This document shows positions 20,344 to 29,000 of a stretch of DNA of 64,000 bases, piece after piece. Both the position numbers and the translations under genes were made by a program. Under the pieces are notes generated by a model. That model was not told where the DNA came from and ran no database searches. It saw nothing but the letters and a program-made list of their open reading frames with translations. The stretch lies in assembly GCF_004322755.1 (NCBI RefSeq), contig NZ_CP036401.1, positions 2,542,001 through 2,606,000 on the forward strand, in the 5' to 3' direction. How positions within the stretch are numbered: position 1 is the stretch's first letter; each line of letters opens with the position of its first letter. Origin of the DNA: Pseudoduganella albidiflava. Its GTDB lineage: Bacteria > Pseudomonadota > Gammaproteobacteria > Burkholderiales > Burkholderiaceae_D.

Positions 20344-22024
20344 CGCCGCGGAACAGCGGGTCCTGGTGCTGGCGCCGCGCGGCCGCGATGCCGAGGTGAC
20401 GGCCGGCGTCGTCGCGCGCCACGGCGCACGCTGCGACATCGTGGCCGATTTCCCCGCGCTGGCCGCCGGCATCGTGGCCGGCGCGGCGACGGCGATCGTG
20501 ACCGACGAGGCGCTGCACGGCGCCGACCTGGCGCCGCTGCATGCCTGGCTGGCGGCCCAGGAGCCGTGGTCGGACTTTCCCTTCATCGTCCTGCTGGGCC
20601 GGCGGATCGAGCCGGCCGGGCCGCCGTCGACCGCCATGTTCGCTTCCCTGGGCAACGTGATCCTGCTGGAGCGCCCGCTGAGCGCGGCAACGCTGGGCAG
20701 CGCCACCGGCGCGGCGCTGCGCGCGCGGCACCGGCAGTACCAGGCGCGCGCCGTGCTGGCGGACCGCGAGCAGGTATCGCAGGAACTGGCCGTGCTCAAT
20801 GCCACGCTGGAATCGCGCGTGGCCGAGCGCACCCGCGCGCTGGCGCAGGCGAACGACCGGCTGACCGCCGAGGTGATCGAACGCGAGAAGGCGCAGCAGG
20901 CCATGCTGCAGTACCAGAAGATGGACTCGCTGGGCCGGCTCACGGGCGGCGTGGCGCACGACTTCAACAACCTGCTCAATGTCGTGCAGGGCAGCATGGA
21001 ACTGATCCTGGCCACCAGCACCGATGCCGCCGTGCGGCGCCGCGCGGAAACGGCCAAGGCGGCGTGCGAGCGGGGCGCCAGGCTGACGGCGCAGCTGCTG
21101 GCGTTCGCCCGGAACCAGACGCTGAATTTGCGGCCGCTGCCCGTGGCGGCGCTGTTCGACTCGGTGCTGCAGATGGCGCGGCCCCTGCTGGGCGACGCAT
21201 TCGAGATCGTCACCGGCGTGGCGCCGCGCGTGGCCGCCGTGCTGGCCGACCTCAGCCAGATGGAGATGGCGCTGCTGAACCTGGTCATCAACGCGCGCGA
21301 CGCCATGCCCGGCGGTGGCCGCATCGTGCTGCATGCGTCGCTGCCGCGCCCGCCGGCCGGGCTGCTGCCGGACAGCGAGCCGGGCGCCTTTGTGCGCATC
21401 GCTGTCTCGGATAATGGCCCCGGCATGAGTGCCGACATCGCCGCCAGGGTGTTCGAACCCTTCTTCACCACCAAGGCGGTGGGCAAGGGCACCGGCCTGG
21501 GCCTCTCCCAGGTGTATGGCATGGCGCGGCAGTCGGGCGGCATCGCCCGCCTGGAAAGCACGCCGGGGCAGGGCACCACGGTCGAGATGTGGCTGCCCGC
21601 CAGCGACGGCCAGGAAACCGGCGAAACCGATGCCGCCGAACAGGGTACGCCGCTCGACGGGCTGGAGGTACTGCTCGTCGAGGACGACGATTTCGTGCGC
21701 ACCTGCATGGCCGATGCGCTGGCGACGCTGGGCTGCCAGGTGGCGCAGGTGGCCGACGGCGCCGCCGGGCTCGACGCACTGGCCGGCCGCCGGCCCGGCG
21801 TGCTGGTGACCGACTACCTGATGCCGGGCATCACCGGCGCGGAACTGGCGCGCAAGGCCAGGGAGCGCTTTGCCGGCCTGCCGATCGTGGTGGTCACTGG
21901 CTACGCCGACATGGATGCGATCCGGCATGCGGTCGGCGACGTGGAAATCCTGCGCAAGCCCTTCCTGATCGCCGAGCTGGGCGCCGCCGTGCGCAAGGTG
22001 CTGCGCGCAGCGCCGGCAACCTGA
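20330..22024 (+). CDS. Hybrid histidine kinase with C-terminal receiver, partner of KaiC-like protein
   Basis: 564 residues. The N-terminal about 130 residues look like a degenerate receiver (VLVLAPRGRDAEVTAGVVA, IVTDEALHG). A coiled coil with ESRVAERTRALAQANDRL follows, then HisKA with GRLTGGVAHDFNNLLNVVQG, HATPase with LLNLVINARDAMPGGG, DNGPGMS and GKGTGLGLSQVYGM, and a C-terminal receiver with LLVEDDDFVRTCM and VLVTDYLMPGITG. The absence of a membrane helix indicates a cytoplasmic sensor. It overlaps the KaiC-like gene by 14 bp. Confidence 0.85.
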   Translation: MHRPDAAEQRVLVLAPRGRDAEVTAGVVARHGARCDIVADFPALAAGIVAGAATAIVTDEALHGADLAPLHAWLAAQEPWSDFPFIVLLGRRIEPAGPPSTAMFASLGNVILLERPLSAATLGSATGAALRARHRQYQARAVLADREQVSQELAVLNATLESRVAERTRALAQANDRLTAEVIEREKAQQAMLQYQKMDSLGRLTGGVAHDFNNLLNVVQGSMELILATSTDAAVRRRAETAKAACERGARLTAQLLAFARNQTLNLRPLPVAALFDSVLQMARPLLGDAFEIVTGVAPRVAAVLADLSQMEMALLNLVINARDAMPGGGRIVLHASLPRPPAGLLPDSEPGAFVRIAVSDNGPGMSADIAARVFEPFFTTKAVGKGTGLGLSQVYGMARQSGGIARLESTPGQGTTVEMWLPASDGQETGETDAAEQGTPLDGLEVLLVEDDDFVRTCMADALATLGCQVAQVADGAAGLDALAGRRPGVLVTDYLMPGITGAELARKARERFAGLPIVVVTGYADMDAIRHAVGDVEILRKPFLIAELGAAVRKVLRAAPAT

Positions 22025-22051
22025 CCGGCTGGCCGCGGCCGGCGATCCTTT

Positions 22052-22246
22052 TTGCTGACCGAGCTCGTCATGAGCTTCGTGTTCGTGCTGGTGGTGCTGG
22101 GCTCGACGCACGCCCGCGCACCCGTCGGTTTCGCCGGTATCGCCATCGGACTGGCGCTCGCGCCGGTGCACCTGATCAGCATCCCGATCACGAACACATC
22201 GGTCAATCCGGCGCGCAGCACGGGCCCGGCACTGTTCGTGGGCGGC
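22052..22246 (+). pseudogene. aqpZ: Aquaporin Z remnant (aqpZ C-terminal half)
   Basis: About 65 codons read [19 protein letters not shown], then [15 protein letters not shown] and [17 protein letters not shown]. These match the fifth helix and second NPA loop of AqpZ-type aquaporins. There is no start codon in a suitable place, no first half (NPA-1) and no C-terminal helix after VGG; the frame then runs into unrelated sequence. This is a decayed fragment, not a functional channel. Confidence 0.75.
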
Positions 22247-22361
22247 CGAACCGGCGGTACCGGGCTGACAGGGCAAGCCCGCGGCCAGGGCAATTTCCTT
22301 CAATACAGGGCCGCCATCGGCCTGTATCGTGGCGCTACCTTTACTCCAGGGAGCGCTTCGC

Positions 22362-22949
22362 ATGACTCTTTACCTGTCGATGGCCGCCTTCGCGCTGGCC
22401 TCCTCGATCACCCCCGGGCCCGTCAACATCGTGGCCCTCGGCGCCGGCGCCCGGCACGGGCTGCTGGCCAGCATGCGCCACGTGAGCGGCGCCACCATCG
22501 GCTTCACCGTGCTGCTGCTGCTGGTGGGCCTGGGCCTGTACGAGATGCTGGAACGGTGGCCGCAACTGATGGTCGCGATCCGCTGGGCCGGCATCGCCTT
22601 CCTGTTCTGGCTGGCCTGGCAGCTGGCGGCCGACAATGGCGAACTGTCGTTCCACGCCACCGCGCGCGGCCCGTCGCTGCTCACCGGCGCGGCCATGCAG
22701 TGGCTGAACCCGAAGGCCTGGCTGGCCGCCGTGTCCGGCATGGGCGCCTACGCCGTCGATGGCGACGGCCCGCTGGTGTGGCAGTTCGCCGCCATCTACT
22801 TCGTGGTGTGCTGGCTGTCGATCTTCTGCTGGGCATGGGCCGGCACGGCGCTGCGCGGCTGGCTGGCGAATGCGGCGCGCGTGCGCCTGTTCAACCGCTC
22901 GATGGCCGCGCTGCTGGCCGCCAGCGCCGCGTGGCTGCTGGCGAACTGA
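22362..22949 (+). CDS. LysE/RhtB family amino-acid exporter
   Basis: 195 residues from the ATG at 22362 (CAGGGAG upstream). The N-terminus has the family hallmark [20 protein letters not shown], and about six hydrophobic segments follow, with [19 protein letters not shown] near the middle, another conserved LysE/RhtB motif. It probably exports an amino acid or related metabolite. Convergent with an AraC-type regulator 19 bp downstream, a frequent pairing for these exporters. Confidence 0.85.
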   Translation: MTLYLSMAAFALASSITPGPVNIVALGAGARHGLLASMRHVSGATIGFTVLLLLVGLGLYEMLERWPQLMVAIRWAGIAFLFWLAWQLAADNGELSFHATARGPSLLTGAAMQWLNPKAWLAAVSGMGAYAVDGDGPLVWQFAAIYFVVCWLSIFCWAWAGTALRGWLANAARVRLFNRSMAALLAASAAWLLAN

Positions 22950-22968
22950 CGGCCCGTTGGGCCTGTCC

Positions 22969-23763
22969 CTAACGCACGGTGCGGTACTGGCCCGGCGTGG
23001 CGGCCACGTGGCGCTTGAAGGTGCGCTGCAGGTGCGCCTGGTCGGCGAAGCCGGCCGCCAGCGCCACGTCGGCGATCGGCTGGCCGCGCCGCAGCTGTTC
23101 GCGGCAGTACTGGATGCGGCAATCGACCAGGTACGCATGCGGCGTCATGCCATAGCGGGCCTTGAAGGCGCGGATCAGGTAGGACGGCGACAGCCCCGTG
23201 GCGGCGCACAGGTCGTCCAGCGTGGGCATGCCGGTGCGGTGCTCGCGCAGGTACTCGGCGGCGCGGCGCACCTGGTGGTGCGGGTCCGCGGCGGCGGGCG
23301 CCGGCTGCAGCACGCCGTGCATGAACGTGAAGAAGTCCAGCGCCGCGCCCTGCTTTTCCAGTGTTTCCGCGGCCGGGTCCGAGCAAGTCGCATACAGCGC
23401 CTCGAGCCGCGCGAACAGGCCGGGGGCACGGCTCGCCACGGCGACATAAGGCTGGAACCCCGCACTCCCGCCCTGGACCTCGCCCAGCCAGCGGCTGTCG
23501 ACGTGGAACATGCGGTACGACCACGGTTGCTCGCCCAGCGGATTGCAGGCGTGGACGTCGCCGGGGTTCATCAGCACGACGGTGCCGGCGCCGACATGCT
23601 CGCGCACGCGGCCGTTCAGGTAGAGGCTTTCGCCGCCCGTGATCGAGCCGATCGAAAACGTGTCGTGCGAGTGCTTGGCATAACAGATGCCGCGGCCATC
23701 GGCGATGGCGCGCGCTTCCAGGAAGGGCAGGGCGTCGTCGCGCCAGAAGGTGGGTGTGCTCAT
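22969..23763 (-). CDS. AraC family transcriptional regulator
   Basis: 264 residues from the ATG at 23763. An N-terminal cupin (AraC_binding) domain has [18 protein letters not shown] and [13 protein letters not shown]-terminal double helix-turn-helix spans about residues 165-260 ([40 protein letters not shown]). Such proteins commonly regulate a neighbouring LysE exporter, which is the convergent gene here. That link is inference from context. Confidence 0.85.
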   Translation of the reverse strand: MSTPTFWRDDALPFLEARAIADGRGICYAKHSHDTFSIGSITGGESLYLNGRVREHVGAGTVVLMNPGDVHACNPLGEQPWSYRMFHVDSRWLGEVQGGSAGFQPYVAVASRAPGLFARLEALYATCSDPAAETLEKQGAALDFFTFMHGVLQPAPAAADPHHQVRRAAEYLREHRTGMPTLDDLCAATGLSPSYLIRAFKARYGMTPHAYLVDCRIQYCREQLRRGQPIADVALAAGFADQAHLQRTFKRHVAATPGQYRTVR

Positions 23764-23770
23764 GATGCTG

Positions 23771-25306
23771 TCAGGGTACCACCGCCAGCGCACGCAGCAC
23801 AGCCAGGCGACGCCGCAGGAAGGCCCCCACGGCGCGTTCGAGCAGCGCGGCCTGCTGGTCCGTGGTGGCGGCCGCTTCGCCGTGCGCCTTGCGCAAGTCC
23901 TGCCCGCCGTTCAGCGCCATCGCGAACGCGACCAGTTCGCCCGGCTGGGCATGGCCGCGCGACAGGCCGAGCAGGAACAGTTGGTGCAGCCGCGGTACCG
24001 GGATGCCGCCGCCGGTGACGGGCGACGCCAGGTAGTTGATCTCGCCGCCATGTTCGGCCACGGCCAGCAGGCGTTCGTTCAGCCGGCGGCAGGCGGGCAG
24101 GGCCCGTTCGACGGCCGCCTCGTCCTGCGCGGGCTGGACCTGCTGCGTGCCGGCCATTTGGAACACCGCCTGCCGGGTCTGCAGCGCCGTCAGCCCGGCC
24201 GCCGCGCAGGCGCTCTCCAGTTCGCCGATGGTGCGCGGCCGGTGGTCGGCCAGCGCTTCGATCACGGGGCGGTGCATCGCCTCGTTCAGGCTGACTTCGA
24301 TCTGGCCCGCCTGGATGGTGTACACCACGTCTTCCGGCGCCATCGCCAGCACCACCCGCTGTTGCCGCAGCAGCCTGACGCGCTCCAGCGGCGCCAGCCG
24401 GCGCGCCCCGCGCACCCAGTAGTCGCGCCGGAACTGCTGGTTGATCATGAAGTCGAACGCCAGCTGCCGCAAGGCGGGGTCGCCCACGCCCTGCAGGAAG
24501 CGCGACTGCTCGGGGGTGACGATGGCGCTGTCGAGATGCTCGATGTAGACGGCCGGGCAGGCAAATTCCAGCTTGGCCGGCGCCAGCCACTCGGCCAGCG
24601 CGGGGAATGACATCGGCTGCCAGTCGCGGTTGAAATATTCGTGCGCCAGGTAGGCCCGGTCGGCCGACCGCAGCATGTCCACCTTTCCCGCCAGGTTAGG
24701 GTTGGCCCGCGCGAAGCCGGGGTTGGTGGCCAGCAGCGCCGTGGCGAAGTCGAGCGACTGGCCGATGCGCTGCCCGGTACCGGCGGCCGGCACCGTCATC
24801 GTGGCGTAGTGGCGCGTCATCAGTTCGCGCACCGGGCACATCGCCGCCCATCCCGGCTGCGTGTTGTAGCTGATGTACAGCACGCCGCCCACCTTCAGCT
24901 TGCGGGCCAGGAAATCGACCAGCACGCGCCGGTTCTCGTCCGATACCCAGCTCCACACGCCGTGCAGGCCGATGAAATCGAAATCGGGCAGGTCGGCGCG
25001 CGCGCAGAATTGCGCGAACGACTCGTCGGTCAGGCAGGCGCCGGCACCGGATACGGCCGCCAGCTCGCGGGCGAAACCGGCCTGCGCGGGGTTGAAGTCG
25101 GTGCCGTGCCACGCGGTGCCCGACGCCGCCGCGTGCACGTTGACGCTGACGCCCTGGCCGAAGCCCAGTTCGCACGCGTGGCCGTGTTCGGGGAACACCA
25201 GCCCGGCGTTCAGGAACGCGAGACGTACGCGCAGCGGATTCAATTCCGAATACACCCCATAGGTGTAGCCGATGTCGGACACGTAGCCCGAGGACCAGTC
25301 GGTCAT
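23771..25306 (-). CDS. SAM-dependent methyltransferase with MethyTransf_Reg domain
   Basis: 511 residues from the ATG at 25306 with GAGGAAA upstream. The N-terminal methyltransferase fold has ACELGFGQGVSVNVHAA, HGTDFNPAQAGFA and FDFIGLHGVWSWVSDENRRV, followed by the methyltransferase regulatory domain (about 220-300; INQQFRRDYWVRGARRL is typical). The C-terminal part is helical. The substrate of this family is unknown; members occur near surface-modification and stress genes. It ends 8 bp before the AraC gene start. Confidence 0.8.
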   Translation of the reverse strand: MTDWSSGYVSDIGYTYGVYSELNPLRVRLAFLNAGLVFPEHGHACELGFGQGVSVNVHAAASGTAWHGTDFNPAQAGFARELAAVSGAGACLTDESFAQFCARADLPDFDFIGLHGVWSWVSDENRRVLVDFLARKLKVGGVLYISYNTQPGWAAMCPVRELMTRHYATMTVPAAGTGQRIGQSLDFATALLATNPGFARANPNLAGKVDMLRSADRAYLAHEYFNRDWQPMSFPALAEWLAPAKLEFACPAVYIEHLDSAIVTPEQSRFLQGVGDPALRQLAFDFMINQQFRRDYWVRGARRLAPLERVRLLRQQRVVLAMAPEDVVYTIQAGQIEVSLNEAMHRPVIEALADHRPRTIGELESACAAAGLTALQTRQAVFQMAGTQQVQPAQDEAAVERALPACRRLNERLLAVAEHGGEINYLASPVTGGGIPVPRLHQLFLLGLSRGHAQPGELVAFAMALNGGQDLRKAHGEAAATTDQQAALLERAVGAFLRRRLAVLRALAVVP

Positions 25307-25393
25307 TGCCATTTCCTCGCATTGGTGGATCGCCAAGTGTAAGGCATTGCCGCGTGTTGTGGCAGGACCACGACCGCAAGATGACCGGCAGCC

Positions 25394-26182
25394 ATGGCGT
25401 TCCAGCCCTATACTGAATCAGGTGGGGGATCCCGGTGCGCGGTTTCAACACGCTACCGATCGACCCGATGCTGCGAACGGAAGATCGCGGTGCTGTTCGG
25501 CATCAACGATTACCAGGACAAGACCATCCCCCGCCTGGAAAACGCCGTGCCGGACGCGGATGCGGTCGCCCGGCTGCTGGCAAGCAAGCTGGGCTATGAA
25601 GTGCGCGTGATGCGCAACCCCGTCAAGGCCGACATCATCCGCACGCTGAACGAGCTGTCGACGGAGATCGGCAGCAGCGACAGCGTGGTGGTGTACTACG
25701 CCGGCCACGGCTATTCGCTGGAAAGGAACGGCGCGGGGTACTGGCTGCCGGCCGATGCGCAGGCCAGCGACCCGGCGCGGTGGATCTCGAACAGCGACGT
25801 GGCCGGCCTGCTGTCGGGCATCCGCGCGAACCAGATGGCGCTGGTCTCGGACAGCTGTTATTCCGGCGCATTCGCGCGCGACGGCATGGCGGCCGTGGGG
25901 CGCGACGTGACGGTGGAAGGCGTGCTGGCGAAACGCTCCGTCGTCGTGCTGTCTTCCGGCGGCGACGAACCGGTGGCCGACGAAGGCAAGGATGGCCATT
26001 CGATCTTCGCCTGGAACCTGATGGCGGCGATGCGCTCGGTGGCCAGCTGGACGCCGGGCAGCACGATTTTCACCGACGTGCAGGCCGGCGTGAGGAAGGA
26101 ATTCCCGCAGACGCCGAAATATGGCTCGGTGACCGCCGCCGGCCACCAGGCGGGCGGCGACTACCTGTTCGAGCTGCGCTGA
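25394..26182 (+). CDS. Caspase-family (peptidase C14) protein, probably 5'-truncated and frameshifted
   Basis: The readable frame gives 262 residues. From about residue 30 it is a metacaspase-like p20 domain: KIAVLFGINDYQDKTIPRLE, the catalytic His in VVVYYAGHGYSLE and the catalytic Cys in ALVSDSCYSGAFA, ending with AGHQAGGDYLFELR. The first about 29 residues are Cys/Arg-rich and unlike the family. In the neighbouring frame (25435-25488) the DNA reads RGFNTLPIDPMLRTEDR, which I recall preceding the caspase domain in relatives. This suggests a small deletion plus loss of the 5' part. It may be a pseudogene or a short active protein. Confidence 0.6.
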   Translation: MAFQPYTESGGGSRCAVSTRYRSTRCCERKIAVLFGINDYQDKTIPRLENAVPDADAVARLLASKLGYEVRVMRNPVKADIIRTLNELSTEIGSSDSVVVYYAGHGYSLERNGAGYWLPADAQASDPARWISNSDVAGLLSGIRANQMALVSDSCYSGAFARDGMAAVGRDVTVEGVLAKRSVVVLSSGGDEPVADEGKDGHSIFAWNLMAAMRSVASWTPGSTIFTDVQAGVRKEFPQTPKYGSVTAAGHQAGGDYLFELR

Positions 26183-26499
26183 ATCCCCGGGGCGCTGGCG
26201 CGGCCCGTTGCCGCCGCTGTCGCCGCTGTCGTCGTTGCCGCCGCCGTCGCCCGGACCAGGATCGCCAGTGCCAGGATGATGATGCCGCAGGCAAGCGGCA
26301 CGGCGAGCGTTTCCCACAGCGGATGGCCAGGGTCCTGCACCGGCGCGGCATGGCCAGGGGCGTGGAATGGCATGGCGGCGCCGGCCAGCAGGGCGACGCC
26401 GACGGGGATGATCGCCAGCACGGCGGTCAGCAGCGGGCTGGCCGACGCCCTGGACAATGCGGTGAACAGCGAGGTGGAGTGCGTGCGTTTGCGGGACAT
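26161..26499 (-). CDS. Small membrane protein, hypothetical
   Basis: 112 residues from the ATG at 26499. Two hydrophobic helices: SPLLTAVLAIIPVGVALLAG (about 22-42) and LAVPLACGIIILALAILV (about 65-83). A low-complexity Ala/Thr tail encoded by GCC/GTC-rich DNA follows. No family recognised. Its 3' end overlaps the caspase-like gene by 22 bp. It is divergent from the LysR gene. Confidence 0.5.
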   Translation of the reverse strand: MSRKRTHSTSLFTALSRASASPLLTAVLAIIPVGVALLAGAAMPFHAPGHAAPVQDPGHPLWETLAVPLACGIIILALAILVRATAAATTTAATAAATGRASAPGIQRSSNR

Positions 26500-26656
26500 G
26501 GAAATCCTGGTGGTTAACTATTGCGATAGCGTATGATCGTGCATCGACGGGATGGATGGAAATCGTTCCCGCGCACGTGTACTATTCGCGACATGGATAA
26601 TCGCCATGGAAATCATCGTAGATAAGCAGGATAAACAAGCATCATGAGCAAGCACC

Positions 26657-27565
26657 ATGGATGAACTGCGGCGCATCGACCTCAACCTGCTGCTGACGCT
26701 GCATGCCCTGCTGGCCGAACGGCACGTGACCCGCGCCGCGCTGCGCCTGCACAAGAGCCAGCCCGCCATCAGCCACGCGCTGGCCCAGCTGCGTGCCCAC
26801 TTCGACGACCCGCTGCTGGTGCGCCGCGACGGCCGCATGGCGCTGACGCCGCGCGCCCAGGCGCTGGTCGACCCGCTGGGCGAGGCGCTCGGCACGCTCA
26901 ACGGCCTGTTGCGGGAAGAGCAGTTCGATCCGGCGGCGGCGCGGCGCCGCTTCCGCCTGACACTGTCGGACTATTCGGCGCGCATCATCCTGCCGCCGCT
27001 GGTGCGCTACGTGCGCCGGCACGCGCCCGGCATCGACCTGGCCGTCAGCCAGGCCAGCCGCGACGCGATGCTGGCGCAACTGGTGGACGGCGAAGTCGAC
27101 ATCGCGCTGGGCATTTTCCCCGACCGGCCGGAAACGGTGCACGTGCAGGACCTGTTCCAGGAAGAATTCATCAGCCTGGCGGACAAGGCCACGCTGCCGG
27201 CGAAGGGCGGTCTCGGCCTGGAAGAGTTCCTGGAACGGCCGCACGTGAAGCTGGCCCTGCGGCCGGACTCGTACGATGAAATCGAAAAGGCGCTGGGCGC
27301 ACTGGGGCTGCAGCGGCACATCGCCGTGGCCCTGCCGCACTGGAGCGCGGCTGTCGAGCTGATCGCCGGCACCGACCTGATTCTCACCGCCGCCAGCCGC
27401 ACCACGGGCGCCATGCAGCCCCACAAGGCGCTGCGGCGCTTCAAGCCGCCGTTCGCCTTGCCCAGCTTTTCATACCAGCAGGCGTGGCACGTGCGGCGGC
27501 AGGACGATCCCGGGCACCGGTGGCTGCGGGAAGCGGTATTGGCTTGCAGCCAGCCGAGCGGGTAG
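26657..27565 (+). CDS. LysR-family transcriptional regulator
   Basis: 302 residues. N-terminal helix-turn-helix: LRRIDLNLLLTLHALLAERH, VTRAALRLHKSQPAISHALAQL and FDDPLLVRRDGRMALTPRA. The effector-binding domain follows from about residue 95 (FRLTLSDYSARIILPPLV, DGEVDIALGIFPDRP). This subtype (NodD/NahR/SyrM/LinR-like, with DLNLL) usually responds to small aromatic or organic ligands. No obvious target operon adjoins; the divergent neighbour is a small membrane protein. Confidence 0.85.
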   Translation: MDELRRIDLNLLLTLHALLAERHVTRAALRLHKSQPAISHALAQLRAHFDDPLLVRRDGRMALTPRAQALVDPLGEALGTLNGLLREEQFDPAAARRRFRLTLSDYSARIILPPLVRYVRRHAPGIDLAVSQASRDAMLAQLVDGEVDIALGIFPDRPETVHVQDLFQEEFISLADKATLPAKGGLGLEEFLERPHVKLALRPDSYDEIEKALGALGLQRHIAVALPHWSAAVELIAGTDLILTAASRTTGAMQPHKALRRFKPPFALPSFSYQQAWHVRRQDDPGHRWLREAVLACSQPSG

Positions 27566-27589
27566 ATTACTTTCGTCTTGCTAAGTGGA

Positions 27590-28087
27590 CTATTGCCAAG
27601 GCAACTTATTGAGCGGAGTATAGTTTATGATCTGCATCGACTCGTTTCTATAAATCTTGAACGGGATTTCGGGTTTACGATAGCTACCGCCCGGGTATAG
27701 TCCCGGCGCCTGATCAGGATAAATGTTCTTTTGTAAGAAGTCCGATATCCATTGCACGCCGTTAAACATTTGTATATGACCGTGACGATGGCCTTCGAAC
27801 GCATCGAATATCGCAACATCGCCAGCAATCGGCTTGAAGGTAACCTTACTGCACATCAGGTTGTTATTGTCAAAAACAGTTTTAAAGCCGACGGCTTCGA
27901 GACTATTCCCATAGTCACACGCTGATGCGCCGGTGGCATCGCCATATCGCTTGGTGGGGACCTTTATTAGTAAGCCGCCAGCTTCAAGCGCAAGCCGCAC
28001 GTATGCTGCGCATTCCCCTGGCGGAGAGTAGGCGGGCTTTGCGTTGGCGGTCAAATGTGCGACGGATTTCTCGACATTCCATTGCAT
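27590..28087 (-). CDS. NlpC/P60-CHAP-like amidase, candidate T6SS peptidoglycan effector
   Basis: 165 residues. The start at 28087 has an excellent Shine-Dalgarno (GAAGGAG). The papain-like amidase pattern is visible: SPPGECAAYVRLALE with nucleophile candidate Cys26, and GDVAIFDAF followed by GHRHGHIQMFNG with candidate His102/His104. There is no signal peptide. Size, Cys-His spacing and cytoplasmic start resemble Tae-type T6SS amidases that cleave peptidoglycan peptides. No immunity gene is adjacent. Base composition is visibly lower in GC than its neighbours, suggesting recent acquisition. It could alternatively be a housekeeping wall enzyme for T6SS insertion. Confidence 0.6.
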   Translation of the reverse strand: MQWNVEKSVAHLTANAKPAYSPPGECAAYVRLALEAGGLLIKVPTKRYGDATGASACDYGNSLEAVGFKTVFDNNNLMCSKVTFKPIAGDVAIFDAFEGHRHGHIQMFNGVQWISDFLQKNIYPDQAPGLYPGGSYRKPEIPFKIYRNESMQIINYTPLNKLPWQ

Positions 28088-28204
28088 GTTTATCTCCTTC
28101 GGCTTTAAGTCGCGTTTCGCTTCCCAGTATTCTGGCCAGAGGGTCAGGTTTGTGAGCATGTGGTCCTAGGCAAACTCTGCCGTTACGCGGAACTGCAAAC
28201 CTCC

Positions 28205-28966
28205 TCAAGGCGCCACCGGCGCCACCGAAATCCGCCGCACCGTCACCACCACGTCCGAAAACGTGCTGCGGTAATTGCCCGGTGTTCCCGCCGCGGCCAG
28301 AGAGATATCCTGCGCCCCGTAGAACTGGTTGCGCGGCGACAGCTGGATGCGGTAGACCTTCTTCAGCGAGCGCACGAAATTCTGCGTCTTGCCCGCGCAG
28401 GAAGCGGACTTGCAGGTCTGCGTCTCGACATAGTCGATCACCGTGTCGAGCGACACGTTGTACGTCCCCACGGCCAGCCTGGCCGGCTTCGATGAAGGCT
28501 GGGTGACGACGAGCCGCAGGCGGTTGCCGCGCGGCGGGCGGCGCAGGTCGTAGACACCGATCGCGTTGTCGCGCGCCTTCAGGCCGCTGCCCGCCTCGTC
28601 GATCTTGAACACGCTGAAGTATTTCTTCTGCATGCCGGTCAGGCGCTTCGCCTCGTCCGCCAGCTCCTTCGCGGATGCCGAGGGCACGGGTTCGGGCATC
28701 GGCATGGACGGGATCACGGGCGCCGGCGGAGGGGCGGGTGCCGGTGCCGGCGTGGTTGCCGCCGGCGGGGGAGGGGGCGCGGCCGGGCGCTTTTCTTCCG
28801 GAGCGGCGCAGGCAGCCAGCAGGCCGGCTACCAGGGCCGGCATCGCATAGCGCACGGCGCGCCTGGCGACGAAGCGTGTTTTGACGAAGCACGAGTGAAC
28901 CGCGCGGGATCGACCCGGGCAAGATGGACCCGGGAGGTAACGAGCAAGCAGGCGAGCAGGCTTCAT
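28205..28966 (-). CDS. Conserved lipoprotein of the T6SS locus
   Basis: From the ATG at 28966 (AAGGG upstream) 253 residues; an internal ATG at 28843 gives a shorter 212-residue form directly starting MPALVAGLLAACAAPEE. The lipobox LAAC and a long Pro/Ala linker are clear, followed by an exported domain (KKYFSVFKIDEAGSGLKARD, YDLRRPPRGNRLRL). It lies 34 bp downstream of the kinase-FGE gene on the same strand. It is not a recognisable TssJ. Role unknown; an outer-membrane partner of the T6SS kinase is an inference. Confidence 0.55.
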   Translation of the reverse strand: MKPARLLARYLPGPSCPGRSRAVHSCFVKTRFVARRAVRYAMPALVAGLLAACAAPEEKRPAAPPPPPAATTPAPAPAPPPAPVIPSMPMPEPVPSASAKELADEAKRLTGMQKKYFSVFKIDEAGSGLKARDNAIGVYDLRRPPRGNRLRLVVTQPSSKPARLAVGTYNVSLDTVIDYVETQTCKSASCAGKTQNFVRSLKKVYRIQLSPRNQFYGAQDISLAAAGTPGNYRSTFSDVVVTVRRISVAPVAP

Positions 28967-29000
28967 GGCGGCCCTTTCCGATAGGGGGCGAAACATTGCG

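Noticed and set aside
22247..22972. Continuation of the aquaporin frame through the lysE gene
   Set aside because: Similarity stops at FVGG; beyond that the frame is an out-of-phase shadow of lysE.
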